Below are positions 11,641 to 24,829 of a stretch of 64,000 nt of DNA, piece after piece. Made by a program: the position numbers and the translations under genes. Numbering within the stretch: position 1 is the first letter of the stretch; each line of letters opens with the position of its first letter. Location of the stretch: the NCBI GenBank assembly GCA_943735955.1, contig OX030957.1, forward strand, positions 11,181,100 to 11,245,099, in the 5' to 3' direction. Source of the DNA: Piscicola geometra (lineage: Eukaryota; Annelida; Clitellata; Hirudinida; Piscicolidae). Under the pieces are notes generated by a model that saw only the letters and a program-made list of their open reading frames with translations, had not been told where the DNA came from and did no database searches.

Positions 11641-11849
11641 TCAAACTCTGCTTATAAGATCAATGATTCTCGAAGAATGTCAAAAGCACGAGTGGAGCGT
11701 TGACTCACCTGTTATGAAGACAGTGCTGGAATGTATGCAGAGAAAGTGACTCCACCACAGCTTGCAATTACACTCGAGAAGACAGCATCACTCCACACAT
11801 TACTCGAACAAACGCTTATCCGCTCCAAAGACTTCTCTTATAAGCGCTT

Positions 11850-12075
<226 letters not shown>

Positions 12076-12404
12076 AGGAAGTTCGCTCAGAAAGGTAGGA
12101 TTTAAGCCAGATAAGAGAGGAACCAGAAATATTAAAGGAAGAATTTAAAACATTTAATAAAAGAGTATGGTCGACAGTGTCAAAAGCAGCTGAAAAGTCA
12201 AGGCATAAAAGAAGAGAAGAGGCATTAGAATCAGAAGTTAAAATAAGGTCATTATCGAGTTTAAGTAAAGCAGTTTCAGTGGAGTGGCCAATTCAGAAAC
12301 TAGATTGAGAGGAAGGAAGAAGTGAGTTTTTTTCTAGATAGAAGATTAATTGTTGAGAAATAACTTTTTCAAGGACCTTAGAAAGAAAGGAAAGGTTAGA
12401 TACA
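12076..12404 (-). mobile_element. LINE X (L2/CR1-like), reverse-transcriptase segment
   Basis: The minus strand reads NLSFLSKVLEKVISQQ, then HSTETALLKL, LCLDFSAAFDTVDHTLLL and SLIWLKSYLSERT. These are RT blocks 1-3 of an L2/CR1 element, with one stop after SQSSF. The sequence ends at the (CA)n array before the GVPQGS motif. It continues 13212-14283 once the insertion between them is removed. Confidence 0.75.
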
Positions 12405-12800
12405 TCTTGTTAATGCACAAGTGTCTGTCTAATGAGTGCACAGATTATTTGTCGAGTAGCATTGTCATGAGAGCAAGTCTTCCCCAGAGGGAAAGACTCA
12501 GGTCTGCTAGGTCTAGAGATGTAGTTCCACAGAGCTACAAACTCAAGTATGCAGGTGCAAGAAGCTTTTTTGTTGCAGCGCCGACTCTTTGGAATAGTCT
12601 TCCCAATAGACTCAAATCCCTGAGCTCGACCGCGACATTCAGCCGTTCCCTGAAAACGTACTTGTTCGACCGATAACAATAACTTACAAATTAACTGCTC
12701 ATTTTTCATTAATCAATTTCTTGCTTCCCAATTTCATTCTTTTTTATATTTATACAAATGGTCAATAATAATTGTAAAATAAATAATAATAATAATATAA
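12405..12800 (+). mobile_element. LINE Y 3' end (RT C-terminus)
   Basis: The plus strand reads LLMHKCLSNECTDYL and on to FFVAAPTLWNSLPNRL and SLKTYLFDR with a TAA stop at 12674-12676. This is the common C-terminus of CR1/L2 RTs. It is followed by an (AAT)n-rich tail near 12780. The same family occurs at 59142-59990 (+) and 14284-14590 (-). Confidence 0.75.
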
Positions 12801-12886
12801 TATAGATATTCACTTTTTCTCTTAAATTTATTGTTATTATCATTTCAGTTTCAATCTTTAAAAAAAAATAATTTGTCTATTAAAAA

Positions 12887-12889
12887 AAT

Positions 12890-12949
<60 letters not shown>

Positions 12950-13059
12950 GTATGTGTATATATGTATGTATGTATGTATGTATATGTATATATATATATA
13001 TGTGTATGTATATGTTTGTTTATATATATGTGTATATGTATGCATATATATATATAAAT
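12887..13059 (+). repeat. compound (TA)n/(GTAT)n microsatellite
   Basis: Mixed TATA, GTAT and TGTATA units. The open frames across it are repeat artefacts. Confidence 0.9.
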
Positions 13060-13145
13060 GATTTTATTGTTAAATTTCAATACCTTACTTTTCCTATACT
13101 TTCCATTTATTCATCTATCATTAATATTATTATCAATTTTTCCAT

Positions 13146-13211
13146 AACCAAGTGGTCTTGAAGCCCGTCCGGGTTTACGCCACGTTAATAATACTCGTCG
13201 TTGTATTGTAT
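13146..13211 (+). repeat. SINE 3' part with (TTGTA)n tail
   Basis: GAAGCCCGTCCGGGTTTACG and the following CACGTTAATAATACTCGTCG match the body and tail junction of the SINE at 63398-63604. Four copies of TTGTA follow. Confidence 0.6.
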
Positions 13212-14283
13212 TGTATTGTACAGGTCTATAACTGGATAAGGATGCAGGATCGAGAGAAGGCTTCCTAATTGTAGGAATAATAAATGAAGATTTGAGGGCA
13301 GACGGAAATTTAGATGTAGACATAGATAAGTTAACCAAATCCAGAACAATAGGATAGAATAAAAAGGAGAGTTCTCTAAAAAGGAAAAAGATCTAGAGAA
13401 CAAGAAGTAGGAAACATAGAATTAATTATATTTGTAAGATGGTCCAATGTGACAAGAGAAAAGACTGATAATGATTCAGAAGTAAACTTAGTAAAAGATG
13501 GTGTAGGCCTATTATAAGACGAAAATCTAATATTAGATATTTTATTAGTTAGAAAGTTAAGATAGTCATCAGGAGAGAAAGATGGAGGAGGAGAGTTTTT
13601 ATGCAAAAGTTTAGATAAAGAAGACCATCTATTTTTAGAACTGGAGGAAGAGATAATAGAATTTCTTAAAAACGAAGAGTGTTTATTAAAAAGGAGAGTA
13701 CGATAAGAAGAGAAACAATTTTGCCATTCATTCAAACAGGATACAGAGAGAGTAGATCGATAAATTCGTTCATACTAGTCGCTTAGAAGTCGTGCACTCA
13801 CAATCATACCATGGGGATTTTTTAGAAGTTAGACGATACCGGAAAGTTTTGAATGGAGCAAAAATATCTAAAAGGGAAGATAGAGTAAGGTTGAAATTAT
13901 CCATAAAACTATCCACATCAGTAAAAGATTTAGAGCAAAAGTCAGAAAAAAAAAGCATTTAGTAAAATTTATTTTATCAAAATTAGACCAAGAGCGCTTA
14001 ACAATAGAAGAAGGAAAGTTAGAAAAAGGCTGAGCAAGAGATAATTTAAAAGATATAAAGTAACGTGGAGTGAAATAGATGTTAAATCATTAATATTGCT
14101 ATAATTAGAAGAAATTACAAAGTCAAGAGTATTACCAAGTGCATGAGTAGGAAAATTACAGTTTTGAGATAAATTAAAAAGAGAAAGAATTTCAAGAAAC
14201 TTAGCAACATAGAAATCAGAAGGCTTATTAGTAGAGATATTAAAGTCTCCAAGAATAAAAAATGGACAAGATAAAGAATAAAG
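13212..14283 (-). mobile_element. LINE X, endonuclease end, linker and start of RT
   Basis: The minus strand, with several frameshifts, reads the endonuclease end (ILGDFNIS near 14250, then THALGNTLDFVISS). Next come a linker (KKSPWYDCECTTSKR near 13790) and the segment LTNKISNIRFSS. The RT start follows (LSMSTSKFPSALKSSF, SLDPASLSSYRPV), ending near 13215. In the correct frame SYRPV continues into SNLSFL at 12404. The copy is decayed. Confidence 0.7.
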
Positions 14284-14590
14284 GAGGTTTGAATCATCTT
14301 GTTGATGTGTGTCGTCATGGTGAGGTCTTTGTCGAGATAAACTTCTAGGTTTCTGACACTTTCAAAAGGCATTATCTCGTTTTGACAAATGCGAACTGGA
14401 TCTTTGGGAGTGTGAACAGACTTTTGACGGGATGAGAGCCAGATAACTTCAGTTTTGCTGGAGTTAAGTTTTAGTTGATTGGCACCCATCCAAGCAGCAA
14501 TTTCATAAATGCATGATGACACCCTTTCTTGCAGGTCATATTGATGGCCTTTAATGCAATGACGTAAATCTGGTTGTCATTAGCCTACTG
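14284..14590 (-). mobile_element. LINE Y RT fragment
   Basis: The minus strand reads SSCIYEIAAWMGANQLKLNS, then KTEVIWLSSRQKSVH and YLDKDLTMTTHINKMIQT. It matches 59320-59540. It joins LINE X directly at 14284 on one side and lies next to a (CA)n array on the other. Confidence 0.7.
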
Positions 14591-14599
14591 ATGGAAAGC

Positions 14600-14927
<328 letters not shown>

Positions 14928-16104
14928 TAGAGGTCAGACCGGAACCATTTTTAATTCCTGGTCCCGTCCCAAAAAAATTTTTAATGTTTCGTTCCGTTCC
15001 CAAAACATTTTAACCCAGTCCCGACCCATTCCCAAAAATAAAATTTTTGTTTCTTCATTCATTTCCGCTGCCGTGTTCACCGGTCCCTAACTTGCGAGTC
15101 TTAACATTTATTATTTGCAAGTTAGAATTTTTTTTCAAATAAACAAACACAATTTAAACTTAAAATATTTATTGAAAAGAAAGTATTTAAGTTCATCATT
15201 GTTTTTAAGTAATTAAATCTTTATTTGTTCTCGCACGGGTTTAACCTTCAAAAGTTTCAGTATTCAAATTAGAGGATCTTGGGTCTGAAGTTAAAAGACC
15301 ACGTGTTGAAAAGGTCCGTTAACAGGCAATTGCAGGTATACTAAACAACATTTTAGCTACTTCTTGTACTATTGGAAAATATTCCTTTCTAAAATAAAAC
15401 ATCTTAATCATCTTAAATTTTGGAAAGACGTAATTGTGAATGTTTGTATAATTCATCCCTTTCATAGTTTTCTTCCTTGTTCATTATTATTAATTCTTCA
15501 AAAATGTTAGAAATATTTTGTTTCACAACATTCTTATTCTCCACATCTAAATAGGATCAATGCCCATCTTTTCTTTTGTCGAAATGATCAACTGAGCAAT
15601 CAATAGAAAATTAAAAATTCAAATTCAAAGTTTTAATTTATAAAATAAAAATATATAACTGGCCAGTTTTATTTAATCTGACAAGTTTTTATCATCACAC
15701 ATTTGTTCTAATCTCCCTAATATTTTGACTCGCTATTACAACTTCAAATGTAATGTTGGAGATTTTGACATTGACAATGCAATGGTGGCTTCATTAAATA
15801 TCTTTATTGCATTTAATACTTTTTTTTAAAATACGGAGTATCGATGAAATAAGGACTTTCATACTTAGGAGTTTGCTGAAAAATGATTTTTCAAGAATCT
15901 AATTCCAATAACTTTTATTCCCGTTTTTTCCCGTTTCTGATTTTAAAGTTGATTCTTTGCCGCGTTTTTTCCGTTTCCGATTTGAATGTTGATTCCCGCT
16001 TTCTTTCTCGCCCCGAAAACTTATTCCCGGTTTCCCACTTTTCCCGTTCCGAAACTAATTTTTCTTCCCGTTCCCACGGGAGTCCCACGGGTACCCAGTC
16101 TCTA
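14928..16104 (+). mobile_element. CCCG-rich hAT-like element (copy B) inside (CA)n
   Basis: The left end reads TAGAGGTCAGACCGGAACC. The right end, on the minus strand, reads TAGAGACTGGGTACCCGTGG, so the ends are imperfect inverted repeats. The flanks ACTCACAC (14920-14927) and ACACACAC (16105-16112) agree at 7 of 8 positions, as expected for an 8-bp target duplication. Both subterminal zones carry CCCGTTCCCG-type repeats. I recognise no transposase frame. Related copies are at 4450, 28768, 52280 and 62236. Confidence 0.65.
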
Positions 16105-16724
<620 letters not shown>

Positions 16725-19300
16725 ATCTACCATACGGGGAATATACTTTAAAGAATTATTGTTTAAAAAATTTTACGAATAGGAAACACTATAAAAAAAT
16801 AAACATCCTTTAGAAAATTGATTTTTTTAACGCTTATTTGAAATTTCCCAATACAAGGAATCTACCTTTAGACAAAAACACAAGATAAAATCATTAAATT
16901 TTAATACAACTTGTTTTTTATTTTAAAAATTAACATTCAATATATATGAGTAGAATTTATTTGTTTAAAATAAAAAAAATAATTTTTTAGCAACATAAAT
17001 ATAAAAAAAGTAATAAATTTAAAAAATGTGACAAAAATGTATATAAAAAAACGAATAGGAAACACTATAAATAAGTGAAAATCATTAAAAAAAACATTGA
17101 ATTTTTTTCTTCTATTTTTTACGCAACTTCAAATTTTCACATTGGAATCTAATTTCATAAGATAAAATCGTTAAATTTCAATGCAATTTGTTTGTCATTT
17201 TACACAATTAAAATATAATATGTATGAATGGAATTTGTTGTTTAAAATAAAAATAATAATAAATTTCCACATTAAAAAAAAAAAGTAAAAAAAAGTAATA
17301 GGTTTAATAGATGTGACAAAAATGTATTAAATAAAAAAGCCATACGCCAGATTATTTGTATTTATTATGAATCTCTTGTATAGTAAACACCTTTTTTTAC
17401 ATAAACATAAACAATATATTAAAGTTTGAAAACTTTAAAAGAATGATTTTATTAAAATAATGAAGTAATAAATAATTAGATAATTAAAAAAATAAATAAT
17501 CAATTAAAAAATACTTAATTAAAATAAATAAATAATTAATTAAAAATACTTAATTAAAATAAATAAATTGTTAATTCAAATAATGAATTAACTCAAATGA
17601 AAAATAAGTTAACTAAAATAATTAATTATTTAACTAAAAAATTAATTAGATAACTAAAAAATTAATTAGTTAACTAAAATAATTGTTTATTTAAATAATT
17701 AATTATCTAACTAAAATAATTAATTATTTAACTAAAATAATTAATTATTTAACTAAATTAATTATTTATTTAACTAAATTAATTATTTATTTAACTAAAG
17801 TAATTAAATATTTAACTAAAATAATTAATTATTTAACTAAAATAATTAATTATTTAACTAAAATAAATAATTATTTAACTAAAATAAATAATTATTTAAC
17901 TAAAATTATTAATTAATCAAATAAAATAATTAATTATTTAACTAAAATAATTAAATAGTTAACTAAAATAATTAATTAGTTAACTAAAATAATTAATTAG
18001 TTAACTAAAATAATTCATCACTTAACTAAATTAAATTATTAGTTTACAAAAATAATTCATCACTTAACTAAATTAAATAATTAGTTTACAAAAATAATTC
18101 ATCACTTAACTAAATTAAATTATTAGTTTACTAAAATAATTAATCAGTTAACTAAAAAAATTGTAGTTAATTAAAATGAATATAGTCCTTTGGTCACATG
18201 TTTATAAAGGTGTTTATAATGCAATTCTATAATGATGTCAACACAAAATCTTCTATGCAGAAGAAGTGTTGTATCTGAAAAAGATTATAATATTAGTTTG
18301 TAAGTAATCTACGATGATAATGAATTAACCCTATTTTATTTTATATGATAGATAATGATGATAAAATAATCTACTCTGAAGAACTGTTGTATCCGAAAAA
18401 TATCGCAATTATATAAATATAAATTAGTTTAATGAAAAATGTTTTAAATTAAAAAAAAACTTTATAAAAAGTTTTTGTCTGATACAATACTATTAATGTG
18501 GCGTACAAAATATCCAAAATCACTTGAATAAAGATACTACAAATTGCAATGTATGAGAATGAAAGTTGTGACAAAAAGTAGGAAAAAAGTGTAATTAAAT
18601 AAAATTTACATAAGATACAAGTATTTCATAAATTAGGTCCAAGTTTATCAAAAATAAGAGACAGAAATTCAGCTTACATTATTGCAGCAGCAGCCGAATC
18701 TCTTGGACACAACCCTTCAAATATAAACATCAAAGAATCATTGCTATAGTTTTGTTATTTCGAAAAAGAATAAAATCAATATTTTTCAATGAATTACACC
18801 TATTTGTAGTGCTTTTTATTCGTATTTTCTTTTGTACATTTTTGTCACATTTATTGAACTTATTACTTTTTTTCAATGTTTATGTTGCTAAAAAAATCGC
18901 GAATTTTTTATTTTTCATTTTAAATAAATAAATTCCATTCATATACGTTATATGTTAATTAAAAAACAAATTTTATTGAAATTTAACGATTTTATCTTAT
19001 GTTTTCATCTAAAGGTAGATACAATGTTGAAATTTCAAAGTGCGTATAAAAATAGGAAAAAAATTAAATTCAATATTTTTTTAAATAAATTACACTTATT
19101 TGTAGTGTTTTCTATTCGTGTGTTTTTATATACATTTTTGTCAAATTTATTAAACTTATTACTTTAATTTCTTTTTTTATGTTTATGTTGCTAACAAAAA
19201 TCGAGAATTTTTTTTATTTTTATTTCAAACAAATAAATTCTATTCATATATATTATATGTTGAATGTGTGAAATTTCCCCGTATGGTAGATTTCAAGTAT
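16725..19300. mobile_element. large inverted-repeat element
   Basis: GAAATCTACCATACGGGGAA at about 16722 faces its inverse, CCCCGTATGGTAGATTTC, at about 19278. Each arm holds two tandem sub-units. Key words are GAATAGGAAACACTATAAA with GTGACAAAAATGTAT on the left and their inverses on the right. The middle holds a minisatellite (17480-18170) and unrecognised sequence. This fits a non-autonomous DNA transposon with long compound inverted ends. Target duplications were not resolved. Confidence 0.6.
17480..18170 (+). repeat. AT-rich minisatellite, about 20-bp unit
   Basis: Units of the type TTAACTAAAATAATTAATTA repeat with drift over about 690 bp, in the middle of the inverted-repeat element. 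Confidence 0.85.
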
Positions 19301-19469
19301 GGTTGATTCCAACGCATATCATTTTGTTTCGAGATAAACTTGAATCAATTTTTAAGATTTTTATTTTTTCTGATAAATATTATGGAAATCACACAAAATA
19401 AGCGTAATAGGTGGATTTATCTTTATTTAGTTACTGCTGAACGCCCGGTACCAACATTTCACCAAATAC

Positions 19470-19885
19470 CATAAAATTTGAAGATAGACATTTTTCTTTT
19501 TATGAAGCTTCTGATAATAACGAAGGTGATTGTGCTTATGAAGGAGTGTCATTAATTTCTCAACGTTTCAACAAGAATGAGTTAATTGATCTGATCTGAA
19601 ATCTTAACTTGTCAAAAGAAGCTTTTGAAATACTAGCTTCTAGTTTGGTTTAAAATAACTTACTGGAAAAAAATTAAAATAATATTTTTAACGCAAAAAA
19701 GAAAAAAGTCTGTTGCCCTAAAAATTACAAATTTTTTTTTTGGAACGAAACTAGTAAACTCTTTGGTGAAAAATTTAGTCTTTTCAAAAAAAAATTGAGA
19801 CGATTCGCGTCTTTTTATTGACAACTCAAAACTCGGTTTTAAATCATGAAAATATATTAATATTTTAATCAAAAAAATTATAATA
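19470..19885 (+). pseudogene. decayed transposon-associated coding fragment (copy 1)
   Basis: With frameshifts, the plus strand reads EGVSLISQRFNKNELIDLI, then NLNLSKEAFEILAS and SKLFGEKFSL. A second copy at 22262-22645 is similar throughout. The helical repeat resembles an uncharacterised protein family that I associate with repetitive insect and Hydra sequences. I cannot assign a function. Confidence 0.4.
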
Positions 19886-20014
19886 AAAGAAAGATTTGAA
19901 TTGTTCGATTTTGTTTTTTCGATTTAGTTAAAAATCGTGGAGCATAAAAGTGATTTAAACGTTATTTCAAAAACTCGAGCTGCTAGGAAAGAATTTCTGT
20001 CATATTTGAATTCA

Positions 20015-20100
20015 ATCAATCAATCAATTACAGGCATTTTTATAGCGCTTTTTATCTAATTCAAAAGCGCTTTTCAAATAAATTTGTTAAATAAAACGGT
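20015..20100 (-). mobile_element. LINE 3' end fragment
   Basis: (CAAT)n followed by TTTATAGCGCTTTTTATC and AAAAGCGCTTTTCAAATAAA is the inverse of the GCGC-hairpin LINE 3' end with a GATT tail. Confidence 0.65.
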
Positions 20101-20322
20101 TTTTAGACCACTACCAATATATGTATATATATCAATTTAAATATTTATAAAAAAAACAATCAACCTCAATAGTTCAACCTCACCCACACCACCATGACAA
20201 TCACCGCCAAAAAGTCACTATCTCCACCAATAAAAATTCAATCATCACCACAATACCAACACTCATACCACAGCCCAATCATCACCAATCCTCAAAACCA
20301 CAAAACAAAATCATCATTCTTC

Positions 20323-20466
20323 TCAATTTTCTGTCTTGCCACTGTTGCCGAGGCTGCGATAGAGGGTGAAGAAGAAGTTCTTGCCAACACTGGAACTGCT
20401 GCTGCTATGGAAGGTTTTCTCCTTTATGTCGCAGCTCACTTGATTCCCTGCGGCCATCTTGGTCTG
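20323..20466 (-). CDS. candidate terminal exon, unknown protein
   Basis: The minus strand has a possible acceptor, GACCGCAG^CAGACC, followed by 47 sense codons and TGA (20325-20323). The frame includes KMAAGNQVSCDIKEKTFHSS and KNFFFTLYRSLGNSGKT. Its codons end in G or C far more often than the neighbourhood. The stop is followed by G/T-rich minus-strand sequence, much like the 3' region of the WD-repeat gene near 50.7 kb. The plus strand is also open here (LATVAEAAIEGEEEV), so the coding strand is not certain. No partner exon was found. Confidence 0.35.
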   Translation of the reverse strand, partial: QTKMAAGNQVSCDIKEKTFHSSSSSSVGKNFFFTLYRSLGNSGKTEN

Positions 20467-21248
20467 CTGCGGTCATTCCTTGACAGATTCAAAACAACCA
20501 ACATTCGCAAAAAAAATTCTAATTAATTAAATGTAATTTTTATTTAGACTTAAAATTCTAACATTTTAATATACTATACCCAAAACCGTTTATTCCACAA
20601 ATTTAACCAAAGATCTGTTCCAGAATATCAAATTTATATAAAATCAGATGAAAGTATTTAGAAACCAAAATGGCTGTTGGCCAGTATTATCATTATAAAT
20701 GTTCGTATGTTTAAGGTATGTGTATTTGTGTGTGACTTAAAATGTTTTATTTCATTACATGAAAGCAACTGTAGAGAGCTCTATCGACGACTATTGTGAG
20801 AAGACATCTCTTCCGGAAAACTGCTCGAGTCTTTCAGGTTCTTGGACAAACACAACACAAACCCACTCCATAGTTAGACTCTTCCAACACACACATACTT
20901 TAACTTTACACACATCTGGTCAAGTTTACACTAGGGTGCCAATGAAAAGTAGAGGCTCGTATTGAAACCTCTTAACTTTTATTTTAGGTTTTTTCTAGTA
21001 AAAATAAATTTGTAAAGTTTCATTTGATTCTATTAGTATTTACCACTCACGCAAAACCAAGAAAAATTTTCAACATTAAAGTTTTTTCATTTAGTGCATG
21101 AAGTGTGGTTAATGATTGATTCAGTGCAGAAAAGGTGGTTGATTGAGTGGAGAGTAGGCAAATGAAGATTGTTTGGGTGCAGAAAGAATGGTTTATTGGA
21201 TAAAGTTGCAAGTTGATTTGATACATTTGATAATGTAGGCCACTACAA
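20467..21248. other. no recognised gene
   Basis: A CA-containing open frame on the plus strand at 20759-20965 has no recognisable domain. The rest is AT-rich. Confidence 0.4.
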
Positions 21249-22047
21249 TAGTCCCCTCGCAGATGGCGGAGACAATAAGTAAGAAATTATTTATTTTTTA
21301 AATCGTGTTTTCTTGTAAATTGTTGTTCTTGTGTATTTCATTGTGTTCTACTGTTTTTCTTCCTGTGTTGTTTTACTGTTGCGCATCTGCCACAATATTT
21401 ACAAAAAGCACGTATGTACTCAAATGAGCAGACGTATTCTGAAATATGTGGTGGATGGCGTTGCTGGCGATCAGACTTCGGTGGAGTTTGGTTGTAGAAG
21501 GCATTCACCAGGGGTTCGTGATTTTAAAAACGGTAAAGGAGCGATCAATACAGGAAAAGAACTCTTGAGTTCGGGCTCAGATTGGCGTTCTCGTTCCGTC
21601 ACAAGATGAAGCGGAATGCCAAAACGAGAAACCCACGTGGTCGGAAAAACATCTGCTTTATTTTTATTTTTTCTTGTTGTTGTTTAGTTTTTTTTTAAAG
21701 AGCTTATTTTTTTTGTTCTTGCTTCTCTTGTTTTTGTTTTTGTCTTAGTTGTTGCTACTCTTGTTTTTGTTTTAGTTGTTGCTTCTCTTTATGCGGTTGA
21801 GCTGCGGCAGTCTCTGTATCTTCTCCAAGAATGAGATGTTGTTGTTGGAAATGTTGTTGTTCTGTCGGGGTCACTAATTGAAAAGAATGCGATTGAAATA
21901 TGGAGACAAGAGAGAGTTTATTAACGAGAATGCTTTCTTATATATAGTACGAGGGACAAAGGTTATCAAGTACGTTGGTCCTAGAAGTGCCAGTGCATAA
22001 GCGCATGTGCGTGCTTATATGTGGACCGCTATAATGTAGGCCACTAC
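21249..22047 (-). mobile_element. probable LTR (gypsy-like) retrotransposon relic
   Basis: TGTAGTGGCCTACATTAT occurs twice on the minus strand, starting at 22047 and 21249, as expected for two LTR starts. The second copy follows a purine-rich GCGAGGGGACTAT, which fits a polypurine tract. GTGACCCCGACAG near 21860 would fit the end of a 5' LTR and a primer site. The interior reads TTWVSRFGIPLHLVTERE (about 21640-21590), close to the gypsy integrase motif, and then decays. The sequences after the two LTR starts diverge, so the LTR pair is not proven. Confidence 0.45.
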
Positions 22048-22261
22048 AAAAGACTTCAGTCTTCTTTGTACTGGTCGTCAGACTAAAGTTTGTGCAGGCG
22101 CTGAAAAACAGCTTAACGCTGCGTTGCATGTCTGCTTCTGAGATTTTTTCTGAGTCAATAGATTTTTCTCATTTGACTTGCTTTTAATTTCTTTTTTAAC
22201 TAAAGACATAACTTACAATCGCAATAAAATGTATCGAACAGTCATTATAACGATAACAGTT

Positions 22262-22645
22262 TGAAGACGCGCATTTTTCTTTTGATAAAGTTTCTAATAC
22301 TAATGAAGATTATGGTAATTATGAAAAAGTGCCATTAATTTCCCAACTTTTCAATAAAAATCCACAAATTCATCTAATCAGAAATCTCAACTTGTGCAAA
22401 GAAGATTCTAAGCTACTAGCTTCTAGATTGAATGAAAAAAAAATGAACTGGAAAAAGAATCTAAAATTATTTTTTACCGTAAAAGAGAGAATAGTCTGTT
22501 GACATCAAAATGACACATTTTGTTTTGTGACAAAATTACTAAACTCTTGGAAAAAGTGGGTCTTTCAATAAATTTACAAGAAGATTGGTGTTTTTTCATT
22601 TTTAGCTCAAAACTCAGTATGAAAAGTTAAATATTTAATAAAAAT
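22262..22645 (+). pseudogene. decayed transposon-associated coding fragment (copy 2)
   Basis: Homologous to 19470-19885. Frames give VPLISQLFNKNPQIHLIRN and NLCKEDSKLLASRLNEK, with frameshifts afterwards. It adjoins the repeat 22646-24680. Confidence 0.4.
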
Positions 22646-24680
22646 GCTGGGGGGGGGGACTCAACTTTAGTATTAAAAAAATTATTATTTACTCCAACTG
22701 TTGCGTTTTGCAACATCAATTTTTATTTTTTTTTGCTGTTTTAATCCCGAGTTTTTTTCACATATTTTGTAAAACAAATTTTACATTTTAATTTATTAAA
22801 TTAAATTTCAAATTTTTTCATTTTATTATTTATAATTTTTTATTTCCTGTTCACATTTAAAATTTCTCAAAACAATCCTTCCTCGCTTAGATAATTTTTC
22901 GATTTTTTCGTTCAATTTAAGTATTTTTATACAAATTTAGTCTTAATTTCAGGGTGAAAAGATAGTTAATACTTGAATTAATTTTTTTAATATTCAAAAT
23001 AACTTTTAAAACGTTTTCAATGCTTTTAAAAATCAATGGTGCGTTTTCGCAACTTCGACTTAATATGATTTAATGTGATTTTTTAATAAGCCTAGTCATT
23101 CATTACAATAGTTATTATAAAAATAATAAAATTATTATTTTAATGTTAATGTATTATAAAATTTATAAAATTAGAATTAAAAGTTGAATTTTGTAGATAA
23201 ATGTTGATTTTTAAATTTCGAAAAAAAATTCTAAATCGCAAATGCTTCACACTTGAAGAAAATATAATTTCAAACCTCTCATAGGTTGATTATAAAATTA
23301 AAATAAAGATAACATTCGTCGTCAGTGTCGTCTTTGAAACAGCACGACAGTTTATGAGTTCTGTTGTAATTCACCTTAAATAATTTGCTTTGGTGTAATT
23401 GAAATAATAATAAATATTATTATTATAACTAATAAAATAATTAGAAGTCTGAATTTTATCGAACTATTTGCAATTGAAGTTTATTTCTGTTTTAATAAAT
23501 GTGGTTTGAATCAATTTATTTATGATTTCTTACTGCACATAAGTATCTCACACTTCCCGCTCATGTTGCGTTTTCGCAACATTTTGCCTCATTAAAACTT
23601 ATGAAATAATTGTTTTCAATTTTGCTTGAGTTGTTAATATAACACTATAATGCAAGTCTAGATGTAAAACTCATGTTAACTTTTTTTTCGAATAGCGGCG
23701 GTAAATGGGCTAAATAAAAACTACCAATTATAATTGATAAAGAATTTACATAGTTTATTAATGATACAAAAAAACTACAAAATAAGTTGCATAGTATTCT
23801 TGGAGTTACGTTTTCATTTTTTAAACTAAGGTAAAAAGTTAAAAAATAAGTTTGATAATTAAGTCTATAATTTTTGTTAAAATATTTCGTTTCAACTAAA
23901 TTTTGATGTGTTCTCAGTTACAAAATAATTTTTCGATCAGTTTGTGAAAATCTTTTCACCCTTTCATTTACTGGAAGAAGTGCAGTAGCGGTTTTGGTAG
24001 CAGATATTCTCAAACAAGCTTGGCAAACGACGAGCAGATACAGTCGTTCTAAGATGAATTTTAATAAGCCAAAAGTTAGAAAATGCTCTTATGCATCTAT
24101 GAACTAACTGGCAGAGTCAGAGCAGCATCGAGCATATAATGCAACTCGGGCTGAAGGCTTGTGGCTCAAAAGAGTTCTTGCAGTTCATTTCATGAAATGA
24201 GATCAGACTGATCCGCACGTAAACTTGATGTGTTGATGTGATTTTGAGCTGTCTTTGCACAGTTTCAGCATCCTTTCCATGAAGGTTGGATAATTCTGAA
24301 AGCTCGAGAGTTATTTTGTCTATCTGCCTTGTTCTTTATATACTGTGTCATGGCTTAAAAAAATTACATATAAAAAGTGTAAAGATTTAAAAGTGTAGTT
24401 AAGGTCTAGTGGTGCACGATTTCTTCTCAAAATTTGTGACATGTTAGTGTTATTTTGGTGGGATCTCTATGTTCTGTGTTGATATATGAAATGTTTTGTG
24501 AGATAAAGACTCGATGGCCATCCAGAGAAATTATCATTGTCCTATGGCAAATTGAAAAATTGATTACTCCCCCCCCCCCCCCCCAAAAGAACTCATCGAT
24601 TTTTGAAAAATGGTGAGACCCTTCGAATAGGCTTGAGCCCCCCCTCCCCTCCCCATCCCCCCCTGGTTGCGCCACTGTCT
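22646..24680 (-). mobile_element. DNA transposon relic with CAGTGGCGCAACCAGG end
   Basis: The minus strand from 24680 begins CAGTGGCGCAACCAGGGGGG, a typical Zaphod/hAT-type terminus. The other edge has a G-run at 22650-22660. The interior is shared with 29510-31310: GTTGCGTTTTCGCAAC against CTGCGTTTTCGAAAC, CCTTTCCATGAAGGTT, and TATATACTGTGTCATGGC. No intact transposase frame is visible. Confidence 0.5.
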
Positions 24681-24829
24681 AGACTAAACCACAGAAGATC
24701 GTCCTCGTATTTTTTCCACCCAGCTCTGCTTCAAAGAAGGTTGTGTCACATTGTGTCAAAAAACACAAAGAACTTATTTATAGCATTATAAATACATCAA
24801 ATGTTCTTTAGAAATTCTTGATACATGGG

